Assembly: GCF_030709675.1 (NCBI RefSeq)
Contig: NZ_JAUZQD010000004.1
Span: 491,093-555,092 of the forward strand
Source of the DNA: Symbioplanes lichenis
GTDB taxonomy: Bacteria; Actinomycetota; Actinomycetes; Mycobacteriales; Micromonosporaceae
Reading direction: 5' to 3'
DNA: 64,000 nucleotides
The notes under the pieces are model-generated. The model worked only from the letters and a program-made list of their open reading frames with translations. It searched no databases and was not told the origin of the DNA. Positions 31,193 through 40,912 of the stretch are shown here, one piece after another. The first letter of the stretch is position 1, and each line of letters starts with the position of its first letter. The translations under genes and the position numbers were made by a program.

Positions 31193-32827
31193 TCAGCGGC
31201 CGCGCTGGGCGCGGTACCGCGCGATCAGCGTGTCGGTCGACGAGTCGTTCGTGGCCTCCGGCGTGGACGCCGCGGTGAGCAGCGGCGCCAGCTGGTTGGC
31301 CATGACCTTGCCGAGCTCCACGCCCCACTGGTCGAACGAGTTGATCTGCCAGATCGTGCCCTGGGTGAACGTGATGTGCTCGTACAGGGCGATGAGCTGG
31401 CCCAGCACCGAGGGCGTGAGCTTCTCGGCGAGGATGGTCGTGGTCGGGTGGTTGCCCGGCATGACCTTGTGCGGCACGATGTCGGCCGCGACGCCCTCGG
31501 CCTCGACCTCGGCGGCGGTGCGGCCGAAGGCCAGGGCGCCGGTCTGGGCGAAGAAGTTCGACATGAACAGGTCGTGCATCTCGCCGGTGTCGTGGTTGGG
31601 CACGCTGAAGCCGATGAAGTCGGCCGGGATCAGCTTGGTGCCCTGGTGGATCAGCTGGTAGAACGCGTGCTGGCCGTTGGTGCCGGGCTCGCCCCAGAAG
31701 ACCTCGCCGGTCTGGTACTCGACCGCGGCGCCGTCCAGGCGCACGTGCTTGCCGTTGCTCTCCATCGTGAGCTGCTGGAGATAGGCGGCGAAGCGGTGCA
31801 GGTACTGCGAATAGGGCAGCACGGCGTGCGACTGGGCGCCCAGGAACGTGTCGTACCAGACGTTGAGCAGGCCCAGCAGCGCCGGGACGTTGCGCTCCAG
31901 CGGCTCGTTGAGGAAGTGCTCGTCGACCCGGCGGTAACCGGCCAGCAGCTCCGCGAACTGCTCCTTGCCGATCGCGATCATGACAGACAGGCCCACGGCC
32001 GACGGCAGCGAGTAGCGGCCCCCCACCCAGTCCCAGAAGCCGAACATGTTCTCGGTGTCGATGCCGAAGTCGGCGACCTTCTTCGCGTTGGTGCTGACGG
32101 CGACGAAGTGCTTCGCCACGGCCGACGCGTCGCCGCCCAGACCCGCGAGCAGCCAGTTGCGGGCCTCGGTCGCGTTGGTCAGCGTCTCCTGCGTGCCGAA
32201 CGTCTTGGACACCACGATGAACAGCGTCGTCGCCGGGTCCAGGTCGTGCGTCTTCGCGTACAGGTCGGTGGGGTCGATGTTGGAGATGAAGCGGGCCTCG
32301 ATGCCCGGGTCCGCATAGGCCTTCAGCGCCTCGTAGGCCATGACCGGCCCGAGGTCGGACCCGCCGATGCCGATGTTGACGATGGTCTTGATGCGCTGCC
32401 CCGTCGCGCCGACCCACTCGCCCGAGCGGACCTTGTCGCTGAACGCGCCCATCCGGTCGAGGACCTCGTGCACGTCGGCCGTCACGTCCTGGCCGTCGAC
32501 GGTCAGCGCCGCGTCGCGCGGCAGCCGCAGCGCGGTGTGCAGCACGGCCCGGTCCTCGGTCACGTTGATGTGCTCGCCGGCGAACATCGCGGCCGTGCGC
32601 TCGCGCAGCTTCGCCTTCTCCGCCAGCGCGATCAGCGCCGAGATCACCTCGTCCGTCACGAGGTTCTTGCTGTAGTCCACGTAGAGATCAGCGACCTGGG
32701 CGGTGAGCCTCTCACCCCGCCGCGGGTCGCTGTCGAACAGCTCCCGCAGGTGCACGCTCGCGAATTTCTCGGCGTGGCCCTGCACTGCCTGCCATTCGGC
32801 GCTGTCGGAAACGTGTTCGCTGCTCAT
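31193..32827 (-). CDS. pgi: Glucose-6-phosphate isomerase
   Basis: A 544-residue enzyme of the normal length. It interconverts glucose-6-phosphate and fructose-6-phosphate in glycolysis and gluconeogenesis. Seen: [21 protein letters not shown] (sugar-phosphate site), '[17 protein letters not shown]', '[14 protein letters not shown]', catalytic Glu region '[15 protein letters not shown]', '[19 protein letters not shown]' with the ring-opening His, and the final '[11 protein letters not shown]'. These are the two PROSITE-type PGI signatures and the active-site segments. ATG 32827 is preceded by GGGAG at a slightly long distance. No pentose-phosphate gene is adjacent; the gene stands alone, divergent from the glycosyltransferase. 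Confidence 0.97.
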   Translation of the reverse strand: MSSEHVSDSAEWQAVQGHAEKFASVHLRELFDSDPRRGERLTAQVADLYVDYSKNLVTDEVISALIALAEKAKLRERTAAMFAGEHINVTEDRAVLHTALRLPRDAALTVDGQDVTADVHEVLDRMGAFSDKVRSGEWVGATGQRIKTIVNIGIGGSDLGPVMAYEALKAYADPGIEARFISNIDPTDLYAKTHDLDPATTLFIVVSKTFGTQETLTNATEARNWLLAGLGGDASAVAKHFVAVSTNAKKVADFGIDTENMFGFWDWVGGRYSLPSAVGLSVMIAIGKEQFAELLAGYRRVDEHFLNEPLERNVPALLGLLNVWYDTFLGAQSHAVLPYSQYLHRFAAYLQQLTMESNGKHVRLDGAAVEYQTGEVFWGEPGTNGQHAFYQLIHQGTKLIPADFIGFSVPNHDTGEMHDLFMSNFFAQTGALAFGRTAAEVEAEGVAADIVPHKVMPGNHPTTTILAEKLTPSVLGQLIALYEHITFTQGTIWQINSFDQWGVELGKVMANQLAPLLTAASTPEATNDSSTDTLIARYRAQRGR

Positions 32828-32968
32828 TTTTGGATTGACTCCCGCCTGAACCGACTATCGGTCACATCGTGGCACGGATCGACCGCCACCGCCCTAGATC
32901 TTGGCGGGCGACGCCGATCACAGCACATAGAGGGCCCACAGGGGCACCACAGAGCACACGTAGCCCGT

Positions 32969-35056
32969 GTGAGCACTGTGATCGACATGACGACGTTGAT
33001 GGACCGCCCGGTCGCCGCGCCCCACGACGCGGCGCCACACCTCCGGCGGCGCGGATTCGGCCCCGAGCGGATCGCCCTGACAGTGCTGCTCGCCGGCACC
33101 GCGGTGCTCTACCTGTGGAACCTGTCCGCCTCGGGCTGGGGCAACAGCTTCTACGCCGCCGCCGCGCAGGCCGGCGCCCAGAGCTGGAAGGCCTGGCTCT
33201 TCGGATCCCTCGACGCCGGCAACGCCATCACCGTCGACAAGCCGCCCGCCGCGATGTGGGTCATGGGCCTGTCGGCCCGGATCTTCGGCGTCGACAGCTG
33301 GGCGATCCTGGCCCCGCAGGCCCTCATGGGCGTCGCGTCGGTCTTCCTGGTGTACGCGACCGTCCGCCGCTGGTTCGGCCCCGTCGCGGGACTGCTGGGC
33401 GGGCTCGCTCTCGCTCTGACTCCGGTCGCTGTCCTCATGTTCCGGTACGACAACCCCGACGCACTCCTCGTCCTGCTCATGACCGCCGGGGCGTACACCA
33501 CCGTGCGCGCCGTGGAGAGAGCATCGTGGAAGTGGCTCGCGCTGACCGGCGTACTCCTCGGGTTCGGGTTCCTCACCAAGATGATGCAGGCGTTCCTGGT
33601 GCTGCCCGCGTTCGCCCTGGTGTACCTGGTCGCCGCGCCCACCGGCCTCGGCAGGCGCATCCGTGACCTCCTGGTCGCCGGGCTCGCCCTGCTCGTGTCG
33701 GCCGGCTGGTACGTGGCGCTCGTCTCGCTGTGGCCCGCCTCGTCGCGGCCCTTCATCGCCGGCTCGACCAACAACACGCTGTGGGAGCTGGCGATCGGAT
33801 ACAACGGGCTCGGCCGCATCCTCGGCGGGTCCGGCAACGGTGGCGGCGGCGGAGGCATGGGCGGCGGCGGGAACACGAGCTTCGGCGGCGCCACCGGCAT
33901 CGGGCGGCTCTTCGGATCCGCGATGGGCCTGGAGATCTCGTGGCTGCTCCCGGCCGCGCTGATCGGCTTCGTGGCGGTGCTGGCGGCCACCTGGAAGGCG
34001 CCGCGCACCGACCGCGCCCGCGCCGCCGCCCTGCTGTGGGGCGGGTGGATCCTCGTCACCGGCGTCACGTTCTCGTACATGAGCGGCACCATCCACCCGT
34101 ACTACACGGTCGCCCTCGCCCCGGCGATCGCCGCGATGGTCGCCGTGGGCGGGCGGGTGCTGTGGCTCTACCGGACGTCGTTCGCCGCGCGGCTGGTGCT
34201 CGGGACAATGATCCTCGGCACGGCGGTGTGGGGGTTCGTGCTGCTCGGGCGCGCCGACTGGCTGCCGGCTCTGCGGTGGGCCACATTGATCGCCGGTACG
34301 CTCGCCGCGGTGACCGTGGTCGTCGCGGCCCGCCCCGGCGACGCGGGGCGGCACGGCGGGTCGGCGAGCCTGCGGCTGCGGCGGCTGGCGGTCGTGGCGG
34401 TGCTCGCCGGGGTCCTGTCGGCGGGGGCGGGCGGCGCGGCGTGGGCGACGGCGACGGCCGGGGAGGCGCACACCGGCAGCATTCCGAGCAGCGGGCCGGC
34501 GTCGGCGGCGGGCGCGGGCATGGGCGGTGGTCCCGATGGGGGCGGCGGCTTCGGCGGGGCGGGCGGTCCGGGCGGCTTCCCGGGTACGTCCGGCAGCGGC
34601 ACCACCGGATCCGGCTCCCCGGATTCGGGGGCCGTTCCGGGCGGGGACCAGGCGGACGGCGGACGGAGCGGGGGGCGTACCGGTGGCGGCATGGGCGGGA
34701 GCAGCAGCAACAGTGAGCTGACCGCCGCTCTGAAGGCCACCACCACCACGTGGGCCGCGGCCGTGAGCGGGGCGACGTCGGCGGCCGGCTACGAGCTGGC
34801 CAGCGGCACCGCGGTCATCGCCCTCGGCGGCTGGAACGGCAGCGACCCCTCCCCCACGCTCGTGGAGTTCCAGGCGTACGTGGCCGCCGGCGACATCACC
34901 TACTACATCTCCGGTGGCGGCATGGGCGGCGGCGGGATGGGTGGCCGGGACGGCGAGGCCACCGAGTCGTCGCAGATCGCCACCTGGGTATCCGAGAACT
35001 TCACGGCCACGACCATCGGCGGCACCACGGTGTACAACCTCACCGCCACCGACTGA
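32969..35056 (+). CDS. GT39-family (YkcA/YkcB-like) membrane mannosyl/glycosyltransferase
   Basis: A 695-residue membrane enzyme. After a short tail comes helix 1 (IALTVLLAGTAVLYLWNLS), then the GT-C motif region with 'NAITVDKPPAAMWVMGLS', in which the Asp-Lys-Pro-Pro is characteristic of the YkcA/B branch. About ten helices follow. A Gly-rich loop (GGSGNGGGGGGMGGGG) interrupts the middle. After the last helix a Gly/Ser linker leads to a C-terminal domain (LTAALKATTTTWAAAVSG...AVIALGGWNGSDPSPTLVEF...YYISGG..ATESSQIATWVSENF) that is the YkcA/B C-terminal domain. It transfers sugar from a polyprenyl-phosphate donor outside the membrane. The start could be GTG 32969, GTG 32978 or ATG 32987. A hairpin terminator follows. 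Confidence 0.87.
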   Translation: MSTVIDMTTLMDRPVAAPHDAAPHLRRRGFGPERIALTVLLAGTAVLYLWNLSASGWGNSFYAAAAQAGAQSWKAWLFGSLDAGNAITVDKPPAAMWVMGLSARIFGVDSWAILAPQALMGVASVFLVYATVRRWFGPVAGLLGGLALALTPVAVLMFRYDNPDALLVLLMTAGAYTTVRAVERASWKWLALTGVLLGFGFLTKMMQAFLVLPAFALVYLVAAPTGLGRRIRDLLVAGLALLVSAGWYVALVSLWPASSRPFIAGSTNNTLWELAIGYNGLGRILGGSGNGGGGGGMGGGGNTSFGGATGIGRLFGSAMGLEISWLLPAALIGFVAVLAATWKAPRTDRARAAALLWGGWILVTGVTFSYMSGTIHPYYTVALAPAIAAMVAVGGRVLWLYRTSFAARLVLGTMILGTAVWGFVLLGRADWLPALRWATLIAGTLAAVTVVVAARPGDAGRHGGSASLRLRRLAVVAVLAGVLSAGAGGAAWATATAGEAHTGSIPSSGPASAAGAGMGGGPDGGGGFGGAGGPGGFPGTSGSGTTGSGSPDSGAVPGGDQADGGRSGGRTGGGMGGSSSNSELTAALKATTTTWAAAVSGATSAAGYELASGTAVIALGGWNGSDPSPTLVEFQAYVAAGDITYYISGGGMGGGGMGGRDGEATESSQIATWVSENFTATTIGGTTVYNLTATD

Positions 35057-35079
35057 CCGCTCCGGCGACGCCCGACGCG

Positions 35080-35110
35080 ATGCCCCGGCCCTCCCTAGGC
35101 GCCGGGGCAT
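35080..35110 (+). terminator. Hairpin terminator after the glycosyltransferase gene
   Basis: ATGCCCCGGC (35080-35089) pairs with GCCGGGGCAT (35101-35110), a perfect 10-bp stem with an 11-base loop. Confidence 0.7.
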
Positions 35111-35145
35111 CGCCGCGTGCCCCGTGGCACTCGCTCTATGGCGTC

Positions 35146-35157
35146 CTAGGATCCTAG
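35146..35157. promoter_or_regulatory. 12-bp perfect palindrome CTAGGATCCTAG
   Basis: A perfect palindrome in the gap between the convergent glycosyltransferase and PucR-like genes. Its AT content is above the surroundings. Its purpose is unknown. Confidence 0.35.
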
Positions 35158-35272
35158 AACCATACGAATGGGCCAGTGAAAGGCCGGCGCCCGCCGGAAC
35201 AGTGAGCGGGCGATCGACCCGCCGCCGCGAACGGACACAAGACCCGCGGGCGAGACCTTCGAAGCGCGACAC

Positions 35273-36373
35273 TCAGCCCGCGCCGAACCGGTGGCGCAGG
35301 GCGAGTTGCAATGACAGCCGCGCGTCCGGATCGTCCAGCAGCTCCCCCGCCACCCGCCGGATCTTGCGCAGCCGATACCGGACCGTCTGCGGATGCGCGT
35401 GCAGCGCCGACGCCGTCGCCATCACCTGACCCTGCTCGCGCAGCCACGCGTACAAGGTCTCCAGCTCCGGATCCCGCAAGGCGGACAGCGCGTCCAGGAC
35501 GGTCCGGGCGTACCGGTCCATCAGGCCCGGCTCCCACCCGGTCAGCAGCTCGAACAGCCGGTCCTCGCAGCGCACCAGCCCCCCGCCCGGCGGGAACGGC
35601 AGCACCCGCAACGCGCGCCCGGACAGCCGGTACGACTCCCGCGCCGCCGCCGTCGGCACCGTGGGCCCGAGCGCCGCCCGCCGGCCCTTCAGCACCGCCG
35701 CCACATGCGCGATGCGACCGGGTGTGCCGGGTGCGGGCACGACCATCCGCGTGGCGTCATTGATCACGGCGGCGATCGTGCCGTGGCCGGCGGCGCGGGC
35801 GAGGTTGCCGCCGTCGGTGCTGTCCACGCTCAGCACGGCGAGGGTGGCGGGGAGGGGCCAGCGGGCGGCGTCCGCGGCGGCCTGGAGCACGGTCGCGGAC
35901 GGCGGATCCACCTGGACAAGCAACGTGATCAGCCGGCGGCGGGTGGTGTCCCAGTCGCGGGCGTGCTGCTCCTGCTCCTGCAGATAGCCCTCGGCGGCCG
36001 CCCCGGCGAGCGTGTCGACCAGGCCGAAGAGCGTCGACGCCAGCGCGTACAGGGTGGGTGGGGGCAGGTCCCGGCCGGACAGGAACGTCCACATCTCGCG
36101 GCCGCCGAGCGACAGCACGCCGCGCAGGACGTCGATGCGGTGGCCCTCGTGGAACTCGGTGGCGCCGAGTTGGCGGAAGACGGATCGCACCTCGCCCAGA
36201 TCGTGTCCCGGATCGGCGGCGAGGAAGACCAGTGCGGTCACCGCGGTATCCACGCCGAGCGTCAGGCCGCGGCCCTGGCCCCCGGTGAGCGACCGGCCCG
36301 CCGCGCGCATCTCGGCCCGGATCAAGCGCAGCAGGCGCTCCCGGAGCTGCGGGGCGAGCGGTTGAAGATCCAC
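35273..36373 (-). CDS. PucR-family transcriptional regulator
   Basis: A 366-residue regulator. The C-terminal HTH_30 domain is clear: LETLYAWLREQGQVMATASALHAHPQTVRYRLRKI in overlapping blocks, followed by RRVAGELLDDPDARLSLQLALR. The N-terminal ~150 residues form a helical RsbRD-like domain (LRERLLRLIRAEMRAAG, 'HDLGEVRSVFRQLGATEFHEGHRID'). A GGDEF-like middle (LAVLSVDSTDGGNLARAAGHG) follows, as in PucR and CdaR. The GTG start at 36373 has AGGA about six bases upstream. It is divergent from the FAD dehydrogenase at 36456 with an 82-base gap holding a 12-bp palindrome, so control of that enzyme is likely. Confidence 0.85.
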   Translation of the reverse strand: MDLQPLAPQLRERLLRLIRAEMRAAGRSLTGGQGRGLTLGVDTAVTALVFLAADPGHDLGEVRSVFRQLGATEFHEGHRIDVLRGVLSLGGREMWTFLSGRDLPPPTLYALASTLFGLVDTLAGAAAEGYLQEQEQHARDWDTTRRRLITLLVQVDPPSATVLQAAADAARWPLPATLAVLSVDSTDGGNLARAAGHGTIAAVINDATRMVVPAPGTPGRIAHVAAVLKGRRAALGPTVPTAAARESYRLSGRALRVLPFPPGGGLVRCEDRLFELLTGWEPGLMDRYARTVLDALSALRDPELETLYAWLREQGQVMATASALHAHPQTVRYRLRKIRRVAGELLDDPDARLSLQLALRHRFGAG

Positions 36374-36430
36374 TTGTCATCCTGGTGATAAACGGCCGCG
36401 CGTTTTCGTGGCCCGGGACGCATCATCCTG

Positions 36431-36449
36431 GCATCCGGATGCATAGTTT
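36431..36449 (+). promoter_or_regulatory. Palindrome GCATCCGGATGC abutting a leaderless -10 box
   Basis: The perfect 12-bp palindrome (36431-36442) is followed by TAGTTT (36444-36449), six bases before the dehydrogenase ATG. An operator that overlaps the promoter spacer would fit control by the divergent PucR-like protein. Confidence 0.5.
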
Positions 36450-36455
36450 GGGGAG

Positions 36456-38114
36456 ATGGATGCGGACGTCATCGTCGTGGGTGCGGGACTGGCCGGGCTC
36501 GTCGCCACCGCCGAGCTGGTGGACGCGGGCCAGCGCGTGCTGCTGCTCGACCAGGAGCCGGCGCAGAGCCTCGGCGGGCAGGCGTTCTGGTCGTTCGGCG
36601 GGCTGTTCCTGGTGGACTCGCCGGAGCAGCGCCGGATGGGCATCCGCGACTCGTTCGACCTGGCCTGGCAGGACTGGCAGGGCACGGCCGCGTTCGATCG
36701 CGAGGAGGACCACTGGCCGCGGCGCTGGGCCCGGGCCTACGTCGAGTTCGCCGCCGGCGAGAAGCGCTCGTGGCTGCACCAGCGGGGCGTGCGGTTCTTC
36801 CCGGTTCCGAGCTGGATCGAGCGTGGCGGCGGCCACGGCGACGGCCACGGCAACTCGGTGCCGCGCTTCCACATCACGTGGGGCACCGGCCCGGGCATCC
36901 TGGAGCCCTTCGTCCGTCAGGTGCGGGCGGCGGCCGAGCGCGGGCGGGTCACCCTCGCCTTCCGGCACCGCGTGGACGAGCTGGTCGTCACCGCGGGCGC
37001 GGTCACCGGCGTGCGGGGGCGGGTGCTCGAGCCGAGCGACGTCGAGCGCGGCCGGTCCAGCTCCCGGGTGGAGACGGCCGATTTCGAGTACGCGGCCCCC
37101 GCCGTGATCGTCACGTCCGGCGGCATCGGCGCCGACCACGACCTCGTCCGCGCGGCCTGGCCCGCCCGGCTCGGATCCCCGCCGCGCCGCATGATCGCCG
37201 GCGTCCCGGCCCACGTCGACGGGCGGATGATCGCCGTCACCGAGCGGGCCGGCGGCCAGGTCATCAACCCCGACCGCATGTGGCACTACGTCGAGGGGCT
37301 GCGCAACTGGGATCCGATCTGGCCCGGCCACGGCATCCGCGTCGTGCCCGGCCCGTCGTCGCTGTGGCTGGACGCGACCGGCCGGCGCCTGCCCGCCCCG
37401 TTGTATCCGGGCTTCGACACCTTGGCCACCCTCAAGTACCTACGGGACACCGGCTACGACTACTCGTGGTTCGTCCTCACCCAGAAGATCCTCGAGAAGG
37501 AGTTCGCCCTCTCCGGCTCGGAACAGAACCCGGACCTCACCGGCAAGAGCGTCCGCCAGGTTCTCCAGCGGGTGCGCCCCGGCGCCACCCCGCCCGTCGA
37601 GGCGTTCAAGCGGCACGGCGCCGACTTCGTGGTCGCGGGATCCCTGGACGAGCTGGTCGACGGCATGAACAAGCTCGCCGCCGAGTACGAGGGCCCGGTG
37701 CTGGACGCCGCCGCCGTCCGGCTCACGATCGAGGCCCGCGACCGGCAGCTCACCAACCCGTTCGGCAAGGACTCGCAGGTCACGGCCATGCTCGGGGCGC
37801 GCCGCTATCGGGGCGACAAGCTGATCCGGGTGGCCACCCCGCACCGGCTGCTCGACCCCGCGGCGGGACCGCTGATCGCCGTACGCCTCAACATCCTCAC
37901 CCGCAAGACGCTGGGCGGCCTGCACACCGACCTCGACGCCCGGGTCCTGCGATCGGACGGCACGCCCGTGCCGGGTCTCTACGCGGCGGGCGAGGTGGCC
38001 GGCTTCGGCGGCGGGGGCATGCACGGCTACAGCTCGCTGGAGGGCACCTTCCTCGGCGGCTGCATCTACTCCGGCCGCATCGCCGGCCGCGCGACAGCCG
38101 CCACCGTCAGCTGA
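36456..38114 (+). CDS. FAD-binding dehydrogenase (3-ketosteroid dehydrogenase/fumarate reductase family)
   Basis: A 552-residue flavoprotein. The FAD motif is VIVVGAGLAGLVATAELVDAG (residues 5-25). 'LGGQAFWSFGGLFLVDSPEQRRMGI' is the second FAD-contacting loop of the KstD-like FAD dehydrogenases, and the C-terminal 'AAGEVAGFGGGGMHGYSSLEGTFLGGCIYSGRIAG' is strongly conserved in this group. A substrate-binding cap lies between about residues 290 and 440. These proteins dehydrogenate ring or enoyl substrates; the physiological one is unknown. ATG 36456 follows TAGTTT by six bases, suggesting a leaderless mRNA. The last 49 bases overlap the convergent GGDEF-EAL gene. Confidence 0.88.
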   Translation: MDADVIVVGAGLAGLVATAELVDAGQRVLLLDQEPAQSLGGQAFWSFGGLFLVDSPEQRRMGIRDSFDLAWQDWQGTAAFDREEDHWPRRWARAYVEFAAGEKRSWLHQRGVRFFPVPSWIERGGGHGDGHGNSVPRFHITWGTGPGILEPFVRQVRAAAERGRVTLAFRHRVDELVVTAGAVTGVRGRVLEPSDVERGRSSSRVETADFEYAAPAVIVTSGGIGADHDLVRAAWPARLGSPPRRMIAGVPAHVDGRMIAVTERAGGQVINPDRMWHYVEGLRNWDPIWPGHGIRVVPGPSSLWLDATGRRLPAPLYPGFDTLATLKYLRDTGYDYSWFVLTQKILEKEFALSGSEQNPDLTGKSVRQVLQRVRPGATPPVEAFKRHGADFVVAGSLDELVDGMNKLAAEYEGPVLDAAAVRLTIEARDRQLTNPFGKDSQVTAMLGARRYRGDKLIRVATPHRLLDPAAGPLIAVRLNILTRKTLGGLHTDLDARVLRSDGTPVPGLYAAGEVAGFGGGGMHGYSSLEGTFLGGCIYSGRIAGRATAATVS

Positions 38115-40834
38115 GTCTCGCCAGAAGGCACCGCGGCGAGCCGTGGCAAGGCCGCCGCGGGGATCCCCTCGTCCCACACGCGGCCGGCCTCGGCCGCCGG
38201 AAGCGGCCGCGACAAGTGGTAGCCCTGCGCCAGATCGCAGTCCAGCTCCCGCAAGGTCGCCAGCTGAGCGGCGTTCTCGATGCCCTCGGCCACGGTCGTC
38301 ATGCCGAGCGTGCGGGCCAGCCGGACGATCGTGCGGACCAGCGCCTCGTCCTCCCGCTCACCGGCCCCCAGCCGGTCCACGAACGAACGGTCGATCTTCA
38401 GGATGTCCATCGGGTAGCGGCGGAGGTAGGCGAGCGAGGAGTAACCCGTACCGAAATCGTCCATGGCGAGGGTCACGCCCAGGGCCTTGAGGCGGTGCAG
38501 CTCGGCCAGGTTCTCGTCGGTGTCGGTCAGCAGGACGCTCTCGGTCATCTCCAGGCACAGCGACGCGGCGGGCAGGCCGGTCTCGGCGAGCACGGCGGCG
38601 ACGACGGCGGCCAGGTCGCCCTGCTCGAACTGGCGGACCGACACGTTGACCGCCATCTTGAGCGGCCGGGTGCCGCCGGCGCCCCAGCGGACGGCCTGCC
38701 GGCAGGCCTCGGTGAGGACCCAGCGGCCCAGCGGGACGATGAGCCCGGACGCCTCGGCGATGCCGATGAAGTCGAGCGGCGGCACCATGCCCCGCGCCGG
38801 ATGGTGCCAGCGGACCAGGGCCTCGAAGCCGGCGATGCCACCCGTACGCAGATCGACCGTCGGCTGGTAGTGCAGCGTGAGCTCGTCGCGGGCCAGGGCC
38901 GCGCGCAGGTCCGCCTCGAGCGCCAGCCGGTCGACGAGCCCCGCGAGCATGGCCGGGTCGTACGCCGCGACCGTGTCGCCGCCCGACGCCTTGGCCCGGG
39001 AGAGCGCGAGGTCGGCGTGGCGGATGAGGTCGTCCGCGGAGACGACCGACTCCATGATCGCCAGGCCGATGCTGACGGTGGTGTGCAGCGTCCGGGCGCC
39101 GGCGGTGAACGGCTCGCGCAGCGCGGCCACGAGACGCCCGGCGACCGCCTCGGCCTCCGCGCGGGTGCCCGACGGGACGATCACGCCGAACTCGTCGCCG
39201 CCGATCCGGGCCACCAGGTCGCCGTCGCGCACCTCGGCCTTGATCCGGGCGGCCGCGTGGATCAGGAGCTCGTCGCCCACGGCATGGCCGAGGCTGTCGT
39301 TGACCTGCTGAAACCCGTCAAGATCGACGATCAACACCGTGACTGCCGGGGTACGCCCACCGTACGCGGCCACCGCGGCGATGCGCTCGGCGAACAACGC
39401 CCGCCCCGACAGCCCCGTCAACCGGTCGTGATACGCCTCGTGCACCAGCCGGTCCTGCAGTTCCCGGGCGTCGTGCACGTCCCGGGTGTTGAGCACGAGG
39501 CCGCGTACGACGGGATCGGTGAGCATCTCGGTGATGGTCATCTCCGCCAGGCGTACCCGGCCGTCGGCGTGCCGGACCGGCAGCTGCAGCGTGGTGACCC
39601 GCCCGGGCCCGGCCACGACGGAGGCGATGGCGGCCGCGACGCGCGCGCCGGAGTCCTCCACGTCGAGGATGTCGGCGAGCCGGCGGCCGAGCAGCTGCGC
39701 GGCCCGCCAGCCGAAGATGCGCTCGATGGAGTCGCTCTGCTGCCGGATGATCCCGTCGGCGTCGATCACGGCCACCGAGTCGCTGCTGTGGCGCAGCAAC
39801 GCGCGGAAGCGCTGTTCGCGCTCGCGCAACTCGACGGTACGGGCGCCGACGCGCGCCTCCAGCGCGGTGGTCAGATGCTTGTTCTCGACGAGGGTGAGCA
39901 GCTGCCGGATCACGATGAGCAGGATCAGCACCGATCGCGCCCACACGACGACAGTGTCCGCGCCGCCCGACATCGCGTAGGAGACGGCAGTGCAGACGAC
40001 GGCGGCGAGCACCGCGGCGTACGGGAGCAGAAGCGCGACAGGCTCCGCCGGCGTCTCCCCCGCGGGTCCGCCCACGTCGGGCCGGGCCGGGCGGCACGCG
40101 GCGAGCAGGATGAGCCCCCACGCGGCGAACCAGCCTGTGTCGAGCACCCCGCCGGAGGTGTACGCGGCGTGCAGCGTCAGGTAGGCGTACACGCTGTCGG
40201 TGAGCCCGATCAGGGCGAGCCCGGCGCCGATCAGCTTCAGCGCGGCCGAGTCCTCGCCGGACCGGCGGCGCAGCGCGAGCGTGTAGAGGGCCACCGTGAT
40301 CAGCACGATGTCCCCGGCCGGATAGGCCATCACGACGGCCAGCGCGCCCCGGCTCGTGGCGCCGGCGCCGGTGACCGGGCCGAGCACGAGGATCCAGCTG
40401 ATGAGCAGCAGCGCGCAGGCCACCATGAACCCGTCGACCACGCCGCGGACCCGGTGCGCGCGGGTGGTCCGGACGGCGGGCACCAGCACGAGTCCCGCCG
40501 TGGTCAGCGGCACCATGCCGAGGAAGCCCAGGTCGGGCCAGCCCGGTGTGGTGACGTCACCGCCGTGCAGCGTCTCGATCCACGCCCAGGCGCCGGACCC
40601 GTACGCGTAGGACAGGCACCCGAGCCCGATCATCGCCCACGACCACCGCGCCCGCCCGGGCCGCAGCGCGGCGCGGACGAGGCAGGCCACTGCGGCCGCG
40701 ACCGTCATGGCCAGTGAGGCGAGATTGGTGACCGCCTGGGTGACCGGACGGCCGCCCGGCGCGAGCAGCATGCACGCGGCGAACACGGCGACGGCGAGCC
40801 CGACGGCGAGCGTACGGCGGCGACTGCCGGCCAT
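38066..40834 (-). CDS. Membrane PAS-GGDEF-EAL cyclic-di-GMP protein
   Basis: A 922-residue protein. ATG 40834 is chosen because GGAGG lies five bases upstream. About nine membrane helices fill residues 1-300, then a PAS domain (FRALLRHSSDSVAVIDADG...IERIFGWRAAQLLGR). The GGDEF domain has an intact RIGGDEFGV active site and HDRLTGLSGRALFAERI ahead of it. The EAL domain has EALVRWHHP, 'VNVSVRQFEQ', 'TESVLLTD', 'DDFGTGYSSLAYLRRYPMDILKIDRSF' split over its loop, and 'VAEGIEN'. Both active sites look complete, so the protein could make and degrade c-di-GMP under membrane or PAS control. In actinomycetes c-di-GMP governs development through BldD. It overlaps the dehydrogenase gene by 49 bases, tail to tail. 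Confidence 0.93.
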   Translation of the reverse strand: MAGSRRRTLAVGLAVAVFAACMLLAPGGRPVTQAVTNLASLAMTVAAAVACLVRAALRPGRARWSWAMIGLGCLSYAYGSGAWAWIETLHGGDVTTPGWPDLGFLGMVPLTTAGLVLVPAVRTTRAHRVRGVVDGFMVACALLLISWILVLGPVTGAGATSRGALAVVMAYPAGDIVLITVALYTLALRRRSGEDSAALKLIGAGLALIGLTDSVYAYLTLHAAYTSGGVLDTGWFAAWGLILLAACRPARPDVGGPAGETPAEPVALLLPYAAVLAAVVCTAVSYAMSGGADTVVVWARSVLILLIVIRQLLTLVENKHLTTALEARVGARTVELREREQRFRALLRHSSDSVAVIDADGIIRQQSDSIERIFGWRAAQLLGRRLADILDVEDSGARVAAAIASVVAGPGRVTTLQLPVRHADGRVRLAEMTITEMLTDPVVRGLVLNTRDVHDARELQDRLVHEAYHDRLTGLSGRALFAERIAAVAAYGGRTPAVTVLIVDLDGFQQVNDSLGHAVGDELLIHAAARIKAEVRDGDLVARIGGDEFGVIVPSGTRAEAEAVAGRLVAALREPFTAGARTLHTTVSIGLAIMESVVSADDLIRHADLALSRAKASGGDTVAAYDPAMLAGLVDRLALEADLRAALARDELTLHYQPTVDLRTGGIAGFEALVRWHHPARGMVPPLDFIGIAEASGLIVPLGRWVLTEACRQAVRWGAGGTRPLKMAVNVSVRQFEQGDLAAVVAAVLAETGLPAASLCLEMTESVLLTDTDENLAELHRLKALGVTLAMDDFGTGYSSLAYLRRYPMDILKIDRSFVDRLGAGEREDEALVRTIVRLARTLGMTTVAEGIENAAQLATLRELDCDLAQGYHLSRPLPAAEAGRVWDEGIPAAALPRLAAVPSGETQLTVAAVARPAMRPE

Positions 40835-40912
40835 CGGTCCTCCCCCTTCGCCGACTCGGGACCGCAACGCCGTTCGAATCGGGCGCGCCCGGGGGCATCT
40901 GAGTACTTCCCG

